Of a stretch of DNA of 25,562 bases, positions 1-8,726 are shown piece by piece. Numbering within the stretch: position 1 is the first letter of the stretch; every line of letters begins with the position of its first letter. The stretch covers positions 1 to 25,562 of the forward strand of contig CAKRIN010000033.1 of the NCBI GenBank assembly GCA_934343805.1, written 5' to 3'. This DNA is from an uncultured Lachnospira sp. (GTDB lineage: Bacteria > Bacillota > Clostridia > Lachnospirales > Lachnospiraceae). The notes under the pieces were generated by a model, which had not been told where the DNA came from, searched no databases, and saw only the letters and a program-made list of their open reading frames with translations. The translations under genes and the position numbers were made by a program.

Positions 1-33
1 TTATGTGTTACCGCTTACCGCGGCGACTTGTAT

Positions 34-62
34 ATAATATCAAAGTCATTATCTCTTGTCAA
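34..62 (-). promoter_or_regulatory. Near-consensus sigma-A promoter firing leftwards out of the window
   Basis: On the minus strand TTGACA (57-62) is followed after exactly 17 bases by TATTAT (34-39), one mismatch from the -10 consensus. Transcription would start near base 27 and leave the window at base 1, so the gene it serves is not visible. The strength of the match suggests a highly expressed unit, but that is inference. Confidence 0.7.
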
Positions 63-175
63 CAACTTTTTTCAAAATTTTTGCAATTATTTTATCTTCT
101 TCATTTACACTATGTTTCCACCACAATTTATGTAAACATCTGTCCGGATATATACAATATCTAGTTTATAATATG

Positions 176-266
176 AAAGGCAGAATTAGTTTAAATCTGT
201 TCTTTCTCAAATAAACTTTACTCATTTATGTTTACCTAAGATTACAAATGAACTAATCCTGCCTTT
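176..266. repeat. Imperfect inverted repeat / long stem-loop downstream of the zinc-ribbon gene
   Basis: The arms AAAGGCAGAATTAGTT (176-191) and AACTAATCCTGCCTTT (251-266) are complementary at 15 of 16 positions and enclose about 59 AT-rich bases. The repeat lies just past the stop of the zinc-ribbon gene (278). On the plus strand the second arm ends in TTTT, and a TATAAT stands at 167-172 just before the first arm, but no good -35 was seen. It is not a typical terminator for the minus-strand operon because no T-run follows the stem in that direction. It could be a small RNA, a weak terminator, or a small repeat element. The rest of 63-277 holds nothing else I recognise. Confidence 0.55.
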
Positions 267-277
267 TATCTATATAT

Positions 278-820
278 TTACTGCTGGATATATCCTGTCC
301 TTTGATAATTATCCCATGCTTCATTGAATTTAAATGTGGCTATAACCGCATATATTGATGCAACTATTATCAGCCACCCACCTGGTACACCTGTCATAAT
401 AATTGTAACAATGCAATTAATAACTGAATAAACAGCTGCAACCACCGCACACACGCGACTCTGTGCTAACTGAATACCAAGTCCCATTCCAATAACAACA
501 AAAACATCCAACAGTCCCAAAGCATTACCTGTATAAATAACCTTTGCAAGCAATGTAATTCCAGCAACAATATACATCATTATCGCTGATGCATTAATAT
601 TCTTTGACACCTTAGACATCTCCTGGCTCTTGAAAAATTCTTTTTTGGTAACCATTCTTCTCATATACTGAGGCTGCACCATTCCCATCACAGGCATTGA
701 ATTCGGCATTACATTAGGTGCAGCATATTGTGTTGCATTAATAACCGGCATTGGTGCTCCACATCTTCCACAAAATTTTGCGTTTGGTTCATTCTCGCTA
801 CCACATGATTGACATATCAT
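278..820 (-). CDS. Zinc-ribbon membrane protein, function unknown
   Basis: A 180-residue protein that starts with a short zinc ribbon (C3-x2-C6 ... C17-x2-C20), followed by a Pro/Met/Gln-rich linker (about 24-52) and three or four hydrophobic segments from about residue 78 to 165. The ATG is preceded by GGAGGAAAGTT, a strong ribosome site. It is the last gene of a four-gene minus-strand operon, 16 bases after the CvpA-family gene. Zinc-ribbon plus membrane proteins of this plan are common in Clostridia and are mostly uncharacterised; the ribbon should be cytoplasmic. No enzymatic motif was seen. Assignment rests on the Cys pattern and hydrophobicity only. Confidence 0.8.
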   Translation of the reverse strand: MICQSCGSENEPNAKFCGRCGAPMPVINATQYAAPNVMPNSMPVMGMVQPQYMRRMVTKKEFFKSQEMSKVSKNINASAIMMYIVAGITLLAKVIYTGNALGLLDVFVVIGMGLGIQLAQSRVCAVVAAVYSVINCIVTIIMTGVPGGWLIIVASIYAVIATFKFNEAWDNYQRTGYIQQ

Positions 821-836
821 AACTTTCCTCCCTCTA

Positions 837-1604
837 TCAAATAGTTCTAAATATAAGTTTTATTATTGGATTGCAATCATACAACATTTGTAAAAATGAA
901 TTGGCTTTTATCTGTGTCATGATATTAGCTACACTATCCGTTCCACTCATAGCTGTTATTATTGCAAAAAACAACCAGACAACGGCCAGTCCTTCCAGCA
1001 TCCCAAGAATTAATCCAGCTAACTTGTTTGCCTGTTTGATTACCGGCAGTCTGCCAACTATTCCTGTTGCAGATATTACAATCTTTAATACAACAAATAC
1101 CAATACTATTATCGCAATATAAACAATCGCTGTCAACACAACTTCAGCAAGCCTTACCGCTATTACCCGTAGGCATATTTCTTTAACTGTCGCTTTTCCT
1201 AAGGTTGATATTTCATTCACATCTGATTTAGAAATATTGCCAACAGTTTCTCCAAGGCTATCTGGTAAGTGAAGTTCAGCACTTACATCTTCAACAGCCG
1301 CAGCTATTTCATTTATATATGAACTTATTTTATCTGCATCAACATCTATTGATATATCATACTTCTCATCAAAATATTTGTTGATCTGTTCATTTCCTGA
1401 TAACGCCTCATATATCGAACCTGACATTTTGTTAATAATATCCGTATTATTCTTTATTGCAGATGTTATCAATGGTGCTATAAGTACCGATGTAAGTATG
1501 GTTACTATTATCGAAATCAGCGATAACGCCAGCCTCATTACCCCTTTTCTCCATCCTATAACAGCAAATATTCCTATAATTAAAATTACTCCCGCTAATA
1601 GCAT
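837..1604 (-). CDS. CvpA family membrane protein
   Basis: A 255-residue integral membrane protein. Two hydrophobic segments at about 2-50 are followed by a polar outer stretch (about 53-140), then two long hydrophobic segments (about 150-182 and 198-220). This order, together with the early GxxxG-type 'GWRKGVMR' segment, fits the CvpA family (colicin V production-type). Members are needed for envelope integrity in some bacteria, but the molecular role is unclear. The ATG has GGAG about 12 bases upstream. It lies 17 bases after the DUF5711 gene and 16 before the zinc-ribbon gene, so all are probably co-transcribed. Unlike short CvpA proteins it carries an enlarged acidic extracytoplasmic loop. 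Confidence 0.8.
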   Translation of the reverse strand: MLLAGVILIIGIFAVIGWRKGVMRLALSLISIIVTILTSVLIAPLITSAIKNNTDIINKMSGSIYEALSGNEQINKYFDEKYDISIDVDADKISSYINEIAAAVEDVSAELHLPDSLGETVGNISKSDVNEISTLGKATVKEICLRVIAVRLAEVVLTAIVYIAIIVLVFVVLKIVISATGIVGRLPVIKQANKLAGLILGMLEGLAVVWLFFAIITAMSGTDSVANIMTQIKANSFLQMLYDCNPIIKLIFRTI

Positions 1605-1621
1605 TTATATTATCCGCTCCT

Positions 1622-2890
1622 TCACTTTAGTTTAATTGTCTGTATATATTTTGAATTGATTAATATATATTCCCCTTTGTTACCTGTTGACAGGACATTT
1701 GTAACAGGCATATCAAGTTTCATATCCGCCAGCATCTTTCCCTTCATATTCATAACCACAAAACTCGCATCATTACTAAGAACAATCCGCTTCCCATCAA
1801 ACTGGACATTTGTATATTGCACTCCATATGTAGTATTAAACATCTCTTTGCCTGACGTATTATATACATCCAACTTATATAAATCTCCCGAATCAGAGTT
1901 GTCCAGGACCACACCTATATACTGGTCACTATAAAAAACCTTTTCGATCTCATTATCAATTTTAACTGAATGTTCCAGACTCGGATATTCTTTGATTTTA
2001 TATATATCTATAACATGTTCTCCAACTACCGCAACTGTTGTATCATTAATAAATCTGACATTTCCCACAAGAACATCATCATAATTAAATCCACCTACTA
2101 CTCTCTCCGTTTCATTTTTTCCAACATCGGAAAAATTATAAAAAACAAGATTGGTTTTAATCTCATCGCCATTCACTTTTATAAATGAAGCTGCCAGTTT
2201 CTTTGCATCTGATGAAATACTTATATCAATCGGAAATCCATCTCCAGATAAGGTTGTTTTTACGCTGTATATTTTCTCCCCATTAGTATCATACATATTA
2301 ATGTAATTAGCATAATTATCTTCCAGCACAGCTGCAATCTTCCCATTAGATGACACCTCAACCTGAAGTATTGGCATTGATGTATCAACTTTTCCGACCA
2401 ATCCATCTTCATTAAATGAATACGCCTGACTTCCATCTATATCTGCAACTGCTATAGACTTTCCATTACTTGTTATACGCGGATTCTGCATAGAATATGT
2501 CTGATTCCACAATACTTTTCCATTCTTTCTATAATAAGATATTCCATCATTACTATATCTTACATAACCCTCCCCGAATTTAACATACTGTGATGATTCT
2601 ATATCATCACGGTTAACCGAATTAGTTATTGAGTATGATGAATACTTATGGTTGTCCATAACCCGGACAATAAGATAAATTATTGCCAGCAATGCCAACA
2701 CGATAACTGCCGTCAAAATAATAACTCTTATCCTGTGTCTCCTGATCTTCGCACGAACAACTGATTCATCCAGAACATCATCCCGCTCTGACGTTGCAGC
2801 CATATCCTGCGAATTAACACTTACTATCTTCTTTATTGGAGCATTCCTATTCCCATCAAATCTTGATTTACCAGATATTATATCTGCCAT
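1622..2890 (-). CDS. DUF5711 family membrane-anchored propeller-like protein
   Basis: A 422-residue protein with a basic cytoplasmic tail (about 1-53), one transmembrane helix (about 55-76) and a large outer domain of repeated beta-blade-like units (for example the 'YSNDGISYYRKNGKVLWNQ' segment and later strands with 'DGxx' turns). This is the DUF5711 layout as I know it from Lachnospiraceae; the propeller fold is inferred from the repeats. Start ATG follows AAAAAGGGG with good spacing. It lies between the MPN-like/LysM gene and the CvpA-family gene in one operon, which suggests an envelope role. No catalytic residues are evident; it may sense or scaffold. Confidence 0.8.
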   Translation of the reverse strand: MADIISGKSRFDGNRNAPIKKIVSVNSQDMAATSERDDVLDESVVRAKIRRHRIRVIILTAVIVLALLAIIYLIVRVMDNHKYSSYSITNSVNRDDIESSQYVKFGEGYVRYSNDGISYYRKNGKVLWNQTYSMQNPRITSNGKSIAVADIDGSQAYSFNEDGLVGKVDTSMPILQVEVSSNGKIAAVLEDNYANYINMYDTNGEKIYSVKTTLSGDGFPIDISISSDAKKLAASFIKVNGDEIKTNLVFYNFSDVGKNETERVVGGFNYDDVLVGNVRFINDTTVAVVGEHVIDIYKIKEYPSLEHSVKIDNEIEKVFYSDQYIGVVLDNSDSGDLYKLDVYNTSGKEMFNTTYGVQYTNVQFDGKRIVLSNDASFVVMNMKGKMLADMKLDMPVTNVLSTGNKGEYILINSKYIQTIKLK

Positions 2891-2952
2891 ATATTATCCC
2901 CTTTTTAATAGCATCTCTATCTCTGATAATTATACAATATTAAAGAATTTTA

Positions 2953-4107
2953 TCAAGGAAGTTTTATTTGCTGTCCTACATATAACACATCTTCATTCTG
3001 GATATTATTATAAGCAATAACTTCATCACATTTTGAAATATCACCATAATACTTTTTGCATATACCTATAATTGTATCTCCGGATTTCACAGTGTATACC
3101 TTTGCCTCCTTTTCTGCTGCCACTGGCGCTTCTGTTTCCTGTGCGGTTGTCACTATTACATTTTCTGTCGATGTTGCACTAATACTCATTTCCTGAATTT
3201 CGGTCTCTGCCTCTGTAGGATATACTCCACCCTCTAAATTATTTACAGGAACAATATCCTCTCCTGAATCCGAAGAATTACCAGCCATCTGCACCATCAA
3301 ATCACTTATTGACCTGTCAAATTTTTTCATTTTCTGATAATTATTCATTAAATTTATACTTATAACTAATATCACAATTACCATAAACGAACTAACTGCA
3401 TACATAAAGCGTGTACTCTTTTTTTGTTCTTTTATTTCTTCTTTTTCTTTTATTATATGCCGAATTGACTTCATCACTTTATCCGGACCTTCTTCTGTTG
3501 AATTCCTCTCTCTCCTCTCAAGCATATATTCCTGCATTTCATAATTCCGTTCATAGAAACACACGTATCCTTTTTGTTTCTTTAGTTCTCCATTTTCATA
3601 CAAATAAAAATTTTCTTCTTTTTCCACTGTATCTATAAGGTAAAATGTTTTCATCATTCCAGCAAAATTATCAAGATGTATCTTCTTTAGCTTAAGCATT
3701 CTGTCTGAAGTAACCTCCGGAATAGCAGCAAACCATCCAACAACCGACAGATTAGGAAAATATTTTTCCACATCAGAATATATTCCATTCCAGACCTCTT
3801 CATTGAAGTATATTCCTTTCTCTTTAACTTCTGCGCCCAGTTTAGCTTTAATTATGCCTTTAATAAACACGCACTTCTCTTCGCTGCCATTTTCACACTC
3901 TCCAAGCAAAACTCCCGCTTGTGACTCTGACGGATTGTTATATGCAATCGAATTTATATATGTAAAGGCATAGTCTTCTATATATATTTTCTTGTCTGAG
4001 CTGACATCTCCTATCTGCTTTATATTCTTCGGTCTTCTTATGGCCGCACCTCTGGTAATTTGTTTTGATTTATCCGGATTGTCTTCATTACATATTATTT
4101 CTATCAT
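2953..4107 (-). CDS. Membrane protein with N-terminal MPN-like domain and C-terminal LysM domain
   Basis: A 384-residue protein. Residues about 40-190 resemble the MPN (JAB1/Mov34) fold: the 'AGVLLGE' strand and 'VVGWFAAIP' (122-130) match the conserved LLG and VGWxHSHP blocks, but both metal-binding His are replaced (Ala127, Ile129). A charged coiled linker (200-230) leads to one transmembrane helix (about 234-254), a Ser/Thr/Glu-rich outer stalk and a LysM domain (about 337-384, 'YTVKSGDTIIGICKKYYGD'), which binds peptidoglycan. The ATG follows AAGGAGGCACC. It heads the four-gene operon, so it probably links a cytoplasmic partner to the cell wall. LysM is certain; the MPN assignment is inference from motif likeness. 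Confidence 0.85.
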   Translation of the reverse strand: MIEIICNEDNPDKSKQITRGAAIRRPKNIKQIGDVSSDKKIYIEDYAFTYINSIAYNNPSESQAGVLLGECENGSEEKCVFIKGIIKAKLGAEVKEKGIYFNEEVWNGIYSDVEKYFPNLSVVGWFAAIPEVTSDRMLKLKKIHLDNFAGMMKTFYLIDTVEKEENFYLYENGELKKQKGYVCFYERNYEMQEYMLERRERNSTEEGPDKVMKSIRHIIKEKEEIKEQKKSTRFMYAVSSFMVIVILVISINLMNNYQKMKKFDRSISDLMVQMAGNSSDSGEDIVPVNNLEGGVYPTEAETEIQEMSISATSTENVIVTTAQETEAPVAAEKEAKVYTVKSGDTIIGICKKYYGDISKCDEVIAYNNIQNEDVLYVGQQIKLP

Positions 4108-4212
4108 GGTGCCTCCTTAAGCTTTATTCTTTTGAATAATAGCACTCATAATTCAAAAAAATTATCATATTTTGTCAGCAATCCTAAAAATATTGAAATG
4201 GATTTTTGTAAT

Positions 4213-4242
4213 AAATATTTTGTTTAAAACGTAAACATTATA
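4213..4242 (+). promoter_or_regulatory. Candidate sigma-G (forespore) promoter of yyaC
   Basis: AAATA (4213-4217) and CATTATA (4236-4242) are separated by 18 bases. The second fits the known sigma-G -10 pattern CATNHTA exactly, and the first fits GHATR at four of five positions. The start would fall near 4249, about 30 bases before the yyaC ATG. Forespore control is plausible because YyaC is a sporulation protein. Sequence matching in AT-rich DNA gives false hits, so this is a candidate. The rest of 4108-4279 carries the AAGGAGG site of the divergent LysM gene but no convincing promoter for it. Confidence 0.45.
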
Positions 4243-4279
4243 TCAGACACTTTAAATCCAGTATTTTACGGAGGTTGAC

Positions 4280-4867
4280 ATGCTGTATTATTTCAATTCA
4301 AAAAATCCATCTTCTACAAAAAAAATATCGATTTTACTAAAAGAAATGGTTTATCAGACAATACAGGAGAATCAGGATATAATTTTGCTATGCATAGGAA
4401 GTGATCGTTCAACCGGAGACAGCCTTGGACCGCTGACTGGCTACATGAGCAAAAGAAAAGGATGCTCAAACATACATATTATTGGTGATCTTATGTATCC
4501 CGTCCACGCCTCCAATCTTGATGCCTACTTAAAAAACATAAACATCATATTTAACAATCCATTTATAATTGCTATTGATGCCTCCCTTGGCATCCCAGAA
4601 CATATTGGTTATATTACATTGGCTAAAGGTCCTTTAAAACCTGGTCTTGGGGTTAAAAAAAAGCTGCCTGAAGTGGGGAATATTCATATAACCGGAATCG
4701 TTAATTTTTCCAGCAAAATGAATTATTCCACACTTCAGACAACCCGTCTCTCACTTATTTTTCAGATATCAGACATAATTTCTGATGCAATCATTATGTT
4801 CAATGACGATTATTATAAACAGCCATCGCCTGAGAAATTGTATCTGCCGAACCTGATTTCATTATAG
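4280..4867 (+). CDS. yyaC: Spore protease-like YyaC family protein
   Basis: A 195-residue protein of the YyaC/DUF1256 family, which is related to the germination protease GPR and to hydrogenase-maturation proteases. The family signature is visible: 'LLCIGSDRSTGDSLGPLTGYM' near residues 35-56 (a GxDRxxGDxLGP block), 'GDLMYPVHASNL' and 'IAIDASLG' (the conserved internal Asp). Length is usual for the family. GGAGG lies five bases before the ATG. YyaC is tied to sporulation; its substrate is not known. The gene stands alone on the plus strand, divergent from the LysM operon, and its last 68 bases overlap the 3' end of the convergent coiled-coil gene. Confidence 0.9.
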   Translation: MLYYFNSKNPSSTKKISILLKEMVYQTIQENQDIILLCIGSDRSTGDSLGPLTGYMSKRKGCSNIHIIGDLMYPVHASNLDAYLKNINIIFNNPFIIAIDASLGIPEHIGYITLAKGPLKPGLGVKKKLPEVGNIHITGIVNFSSKMNYSTLQTTRLSLIFQISDIISDAIIMFNDDYYKQPSPEKLYLPNLISL

Positions 4868-5891
4868 ACTTTAATTCTGTGAGTTTATCTATGTTGATAA
4901 ATTCTTTTCCAAGATAAGCCTCATAGTTAGATGATATATATATTCGCTGTTTCTTAACAAGATCATCAAGTAAATTAAACTCTTCCTGCTTCTTAGAAAG
5001 TTCAGTTTCCATATTATCAATCTTGTTCTGATACCTCTCATCAATCTCTTCAAGTATATCTGCCTTGGTTGTTTTTTCAAACTCATCCAGGGCTTCCTGC
5101 TTTTCCGACTCTATCTTAACTATATCATCATGAAGATTATTGATATCTGCATCATATGCATCCAGCCCATACATATCTTCATTCTTATCCTTGCGGATAT
5201 TCTTTTCTATCTTTTTTATCCGCTTTTTATTTTCGATTATTCTGTTTTTCGTATCCTGTGCAGCATAAATGGTTTCTTTATGAGGTATGATAATTCCTCT
5301 ATACATACACTTTATGATAATTACAAAAACTAATGATACAATCACGCTATACAGCAGCAGTACAAGCTCTGGAATACCTGGCACAAGATAAAGACCTACC
5401 GGAACAGCTATAAGCATAACTATCAATATTGCAATGTCTATAATATAATCCACTACTCTCTTAGCGTTAAAAAAAGCTACAAATATCCTTCCATTACAGA
5501 ATTTTGATATATTCTCATGTATAAATGCTTCATTTATCTGAGACGATAAATCTTCATTTTCTGCTCTTAATGATGCTGTTTCAGCGTTTATCCGTTCTTT
5601 CACGCCAGCCATTTTCGCTTTATCTCTCTTGGCGGTAACTGCTTTGATTTTATCCTTATTCGCATTAATAGATTTATCATACCCTTCTGATATTGCATCT
5701 ATACTTGCTTTAATCTTAGAATCGGTTTCATCTTTCTTTTCTTTCTGAGTTGATTCTAATTCTTTTGTGAGTTCTTTAACTATCACTTCAAGCTTATCAA
5801 GGCGTTCCTTCTTTTCTTTATGTTCCCTTAAATCGCCAAGAATCTGTTCAAGCTTCTCCTGATCACCATTAAGTATATTCTGCTCAGCCAT
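4800..5891 (-). CDS. Coiled-coil membrane protein, function unknown
   Basis: A 363-residue protein with two long charged coiled-coil regions (about 8-115 and 212-325) that flank a transmembrane hairpin (about 147-170 and 173-200). Both coils are therefore expected on the same, cytoplasmic, side. The sequence is rich in Lys, Glu and Asp with no enzyme motif. The ATG has only a weak GGTGA upstream. It begins 46 bases after the aconitase-family gene and may be read through from it. Its 3' end overlaps yyaC by 68 bases on the opposite strand. I do not recognise the family; a role in membrane scaffolding or division is only a guess. Confidence 0.75.
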   Translation of the reverse strand: MAEQNILNGDQEKLEQILGDLREHKEKKERLDKLEVIVKELTKELESTQKEKKDETDSKIKASIDAISEGYDKSINANKDKIKAVTAKRDKAKMAGVKERINAETASLRAENEDLSSQINEAFIHENISKFCNGRIFVAFFNAKRVVDYIIDIAILIVMLIAVPVGLYLVPGIPELVLLLYSVIVSLVFVIIIKCMYRGIIIPHKETIYAAQDTKNRIIENKKRIKKIEKNIRKDKNEDMYGLDAYDADINNLHDDIVKIESEKQEALDEFEKTTKADILEEIDERYQNKIDNMETELSKKQEEFNLLDDLVKKQRIYISSNYEAYLGKEFINIDKLTELKSIMKSGSADTISQAMAVYNNRH

Positions 5892-5937
5892 TTATTCACC
5901 AACTTCCGTAATTCACAACATGCTATAGTCATGCTTA

Positions 5938-8226
5938 TTATTTGTTATCTCTATAATAATTGATAAGGCATCCATCAAGAATTATCTGTCTTTCATCATC
6001 TGTAAGTTCATCAAGCTTAAGTTCAAATTCTTTCATATCCTTATTGACAACAAAGGCCTTAATAGTAGATACCTTATTTCTTATTGCATCCTGAATTTCT
6101 GGAATAAAGATATAATCTCCATTCTCAAAAGGCAATTCACCCTTATCAATGATAAATGGCAACATTCCCCAATTGATAAGATTTGAGCGATATCTCTTTG
6201 TAGCATATTCATTTGCTATATTAGCCCATCCACCAAGCACTTTCTGGCATGACGCAGCCTGTTCTCTTGCAGAACCATCTCCCGGTTTAACGGCAAAAAT
6301 AGTGCTTCCTATACCTACATTAGTCTTATGAACATCATATGTTTCTTTTATTCTGTGCATAATTTCTTTAAGCTCTGGCAATGCTTCTCCCATGCACTGT
6401 CCTGCTTCTCTTGCTTTCTCTGCCTTCTGAACTTCTTTGGCACGTCCCACATATGCAGGATCTTTTCTAGAAAGTGCGAACTCAGCAAGTCCAAGCGGAT
6501 TAGATCTGAATGACGATGTCTCTCCTGATGGAATAAGTTCATCTGTTGTTGTAACTGGATCATGAATCTCAGAAACAACCTTAATAATAAGATTCTCAGG
6601 AAGAGCTACCATCTCTGGCCAATCCTTGATGTTAGGACCAAACTGTATTTCCTGTTCAGGGTCTGCAACACCCTTGCTATCAAATACTCTGTTAGCATAG
6701 ATAGAACTATCAAAATGATATGCCGGACCTGTAAATTCTACATCAACATCTGTTGCTGCTGTAAGGAATCCCTTATTAGCTGCTGTTGCTGCAATAGAAC
6801 GAGCATCCATAAGTGCAACAGATGAAATCTGTCCATTCTGTAACTTAGAACCTTCTCTATTTGGGAAGTTTCTTGTTGAATGTCTAATTGAAAATGCATT
6901 ATTAGCAGGTGTATCACCAGCACCAAAACATGGTCCACAGAATGCAGTCTTAACAATTGCACCTGTTTCCATAAGATCTGCAAGCCTTCCATTTCTTGCA
7001 AGTTCAACATAAATAGGCGTACTTGCAGGATACACACTAAGAGTAAACTCATCTGCTCCAATTGATTTTCCTTTAAGTATATCTGCAGCTGCACAAATAT
7101 TTTCAAATCCACCGCCTGCACATCCTGCAATAATTCCCTGATCTACATAAAGCTTACCATCCTTAATCTTGTCTGTAAGCTTATATTCAACCTGTCCATC
7201 AAGACTTACAAGAGCCTTCTTCTCTACATCATGAAGAATATCCTCGAGGTTAGCATTAAGTTCTTCAATTGTATAAGTATTGCTTGGATGGAATGGCATA
7301 GCAATCATTGGCTTGATTGTGCTTAAATCTACATATACAACACCATCGTAATAAGCAACATTTCCAGGGTTAAGTTCCTTGTAACTCTCACTTCTTCCGT
7401 GAATATCATAGAATTCCTTAACCTTATCATCTGTTCTCCAGATAGATGAAAGACATGTTGTCTCTGTAGTCATAACATCAACACCTATTCGGAAATCAGC
7501 ACTAAGTGATGAAACACCTGGTCCAACGAACTCCATAACTTTATTCTTAACATAACCATTACCAAATACTGCTCCAATAATAGCAAGCGCAACATCCTGA
7601 GGTCCAACCCCCTTTGCTGGTTCACCTGTCATATAAATAGCCACAACACCTGGTCTGTTTATATCATAAGTCTTATTAAGAAGCTGTTTAACAAGTTCTG
7701 GTCCTCCTTCACCCATAGCCATCGTTCCAAGCGCACCATAACGTGTATGACTATCTGAACCAAGAATCATCTTTCCGCCTTCAGCCAGCATCTCTCTTGC
7801 AAACTGATGGATTACTGCCTGATGAGGTGGTACGTATATTCCACCATATTTCTTTGCACATGTAAGTCCAAACATGTGATCATCTTCATTAATTGTTCCA
7901 CCTACTGCACACAAACTGTTATGACAGTTAGTAAGAACATAAGGTATTGGGAATTTTTCAAGGCCTGAAGCCCTAGCTGTCTGAATAATTCCTACAAATG
8001 TAATATCATGCGATGTCATCTTATCAAATTTGATTTTTAACTTGTCCATATTTCCAGACGTATTATGTTTCTCAAGAATTCCATACGCAATTGTATTCTT
8101 AGCTGCTTCTTCTTTTGTTACTGAACATCCTGTCTTTGCTGCAACCTCACTAGCTGCTGAAGCACTATCCTCTACAACTTCAAGTCCATTGATAAGATAT
8201 GCTCCTCCATCACTTAACTTAATCAT
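5938..8226 (-). CDS. Aconitase-family hydratase (probable aconitate hydratase)
   Basis: A 762-residue protein of the aconitase superfamily, which interconverts citrate and isocitrate via cis-aconitate using a [4Fe-4S] cluster. The three cluster cysteines are visible: C369 in 'IIAGCAGGG' and C430/C433 in '[12 protein letters not shown]'. '[12 protein letters not shown]' (156-167) is the conserved substrate-binding stretch, and '[10 protein letters not shown]' (450-459) matches the Arg-rich C-terminal active-site block. Length fits single-chain aconitases and the YbhJ-like group often labelled only 'hydratase' in Lachnospiraceae, so the substrate could differ. AAGGAG lies at proper distance before the ATG. 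No citrate synthase or isocitrate dehydrogenase gene is near. It follows the HIT gene by 59 bases. Confidence 0.9.
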   Translation of the reverse strand: MIKLSDGGAYLINGLEVVEDSASAASEVAAKTGCSVTKEEAAKNTIAYGILEKHNTSGNMDKLKIKFDKMTSHDITFVGIIQTARASGLEKFPIPYVLTNCHNSLCAVGGTINEDDHMFGLTCAKKYGGIYVPPHQAVIHQFAREMLAEGGKMILGSDSHTRYGALGTMAMGEGGPELVKQLLNKTYDINRPGVVAIYMTGEPAKGVGPQDVALAIIGAVFGNGYVKNKVMEFVGPGVSSLSADFRIGVDVMTTETTCLSSIWRTDDKVKEFYDIHGRSESYKELNPGNVAYYDGVVYVDLSTIKPMIAMPFHPSNTYTIEELNANLEDILHDVEKKALVSLDGQVEYKLTDKIKDGKLYVDQGIIAGCAGGGFENICAAADILKGKSIGADEFTLSVYPASTPIYVELARNGRLADLMETGAIVKTAFCGPCFGAGDTPANNAFSIRHSTRNFPNREGSKLQNGQISSVALMDARSIAATAANKGFLTAATDVDVEFTGPAYHFDSSIYANRVFDSKGVADPEQEIQFGPNIKDWPEMVALPENLIIKVVSEIHDPVTTTDELIPSGETSSFRSNPLGLAEFALSRKDPAYVGRAKEVQKAEKAREAGQCMGEALPELKEIMHRIKETYDVHKTNVGIGSTIFAVKPGDGSAREQAASCQKVLGGWANIANEYATKRYRSNLINWGMLPFIIDKGELPFENGDYIFIPEIQDAIRNKVSTIKAFVVNKDMKEFELKLDELTDDERQIILDGCLINYYRDNK

Positions 8227-8255
8227 ATATTCTCCTTTTTCTTATATATTTATCA

Positions 8256-8271
8256 ATACGGTTTCCCGTAT
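8256..8271 (-). promoter_or_regulatory. Short hairpin with GAAA tetraloop ahead of the aconitase-family gene
   Basis: On the minus strand ATACGG-GAAA-CCGTAT forms a perfect six-base stem closed by a GNRA-type loop, lying between the HIT stop and the hydratase start. No T-run follows, so it is not a standard terminator. It might stabilise or process the downstream message. Confidence 0.4.
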
Positions 8272-8285
8272 ATATGTCTACAATA

Positions 8286-8702
8286 TTATAGATATGGTGT
8301 TACCTTCTCTATTACAGATGCAATAACATCCTCATCAGCCTGCCCTGGTTTCCAACCAACGTTGACCATATCCCCTTTAATTCTTGGTATAATATGCATG
8401 TGAAAATGAAAAACTGTCTGTCCAGCAACTTCTCCATTGTTCTGAACGATATTAAGGCCATCAAAACTCAATGCTTTTCTATATGCCTTGGATATTTTGG
8501 TCGCAACTTTAAATATATGTGCAGCTGTATCATCATCCAATTCATATATATTGTCAAAATGCTCTTTCGGCAATATAAGTACATGTCCATTTGCGGCAGG
8601 ATTAGCATCAAAAATAACTTTCACAACATCATCTTCATATAAAGAATTTGTTGGAATATCACCATTTGCTAACTTGCAAAAAATACAATCATCCTTTTTC
8701 AT
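8286..8702 (-). CDS. HIT family nucleotide-binding hydrolase
   Basis: A 138-residue histidine-triad protein of the Hint/HinT branch, which hydrolyses nucleoside phosphoramidates and related nucleotides in the cytoplasm. The triad is clear: H99-x-H101-x-H103 in 'FHFHMHIIP'. 'CIFCK' (C6, C9) near the N-terminus is the zinc-binding half often found in this family, and 'NGHVLILPKEHF' is the conserved central block. Length is typical. The ATG is preceded by GAGGAAACAG. A possible minus-strand promoter TTGTAA-N17-TATGAT lies about 80 bases upstream. The aconitase-family gene follows. The physiological substrate cannot be deduced. Confidence 0.93.
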   Translation of the reverse strand: MKKDDCIFCKLANGDIPTNSLYEDDVVKVIFDANPAANGHVLILPKEHFDNIYELDDDTAAHIFKVATKISKAYRKALSFDGLNIVQNNGEVAGQTVFHFHMHIIPRIKGDMVNVGWKPGQADEDVIASVIEKVTPYL

Positions 8703-8726
8703 TCTGTTTCCTCACTTTGCGCGAAA

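Noticed and set aside
6738..7130. A 130-codon open frame inside the aconitase-family gene on the same strand, plus several plus-strand frames there
   Set aside because: Leu/Gln-rich shadow frames; the hydratase frame covers the region with intact catalytic motifs.
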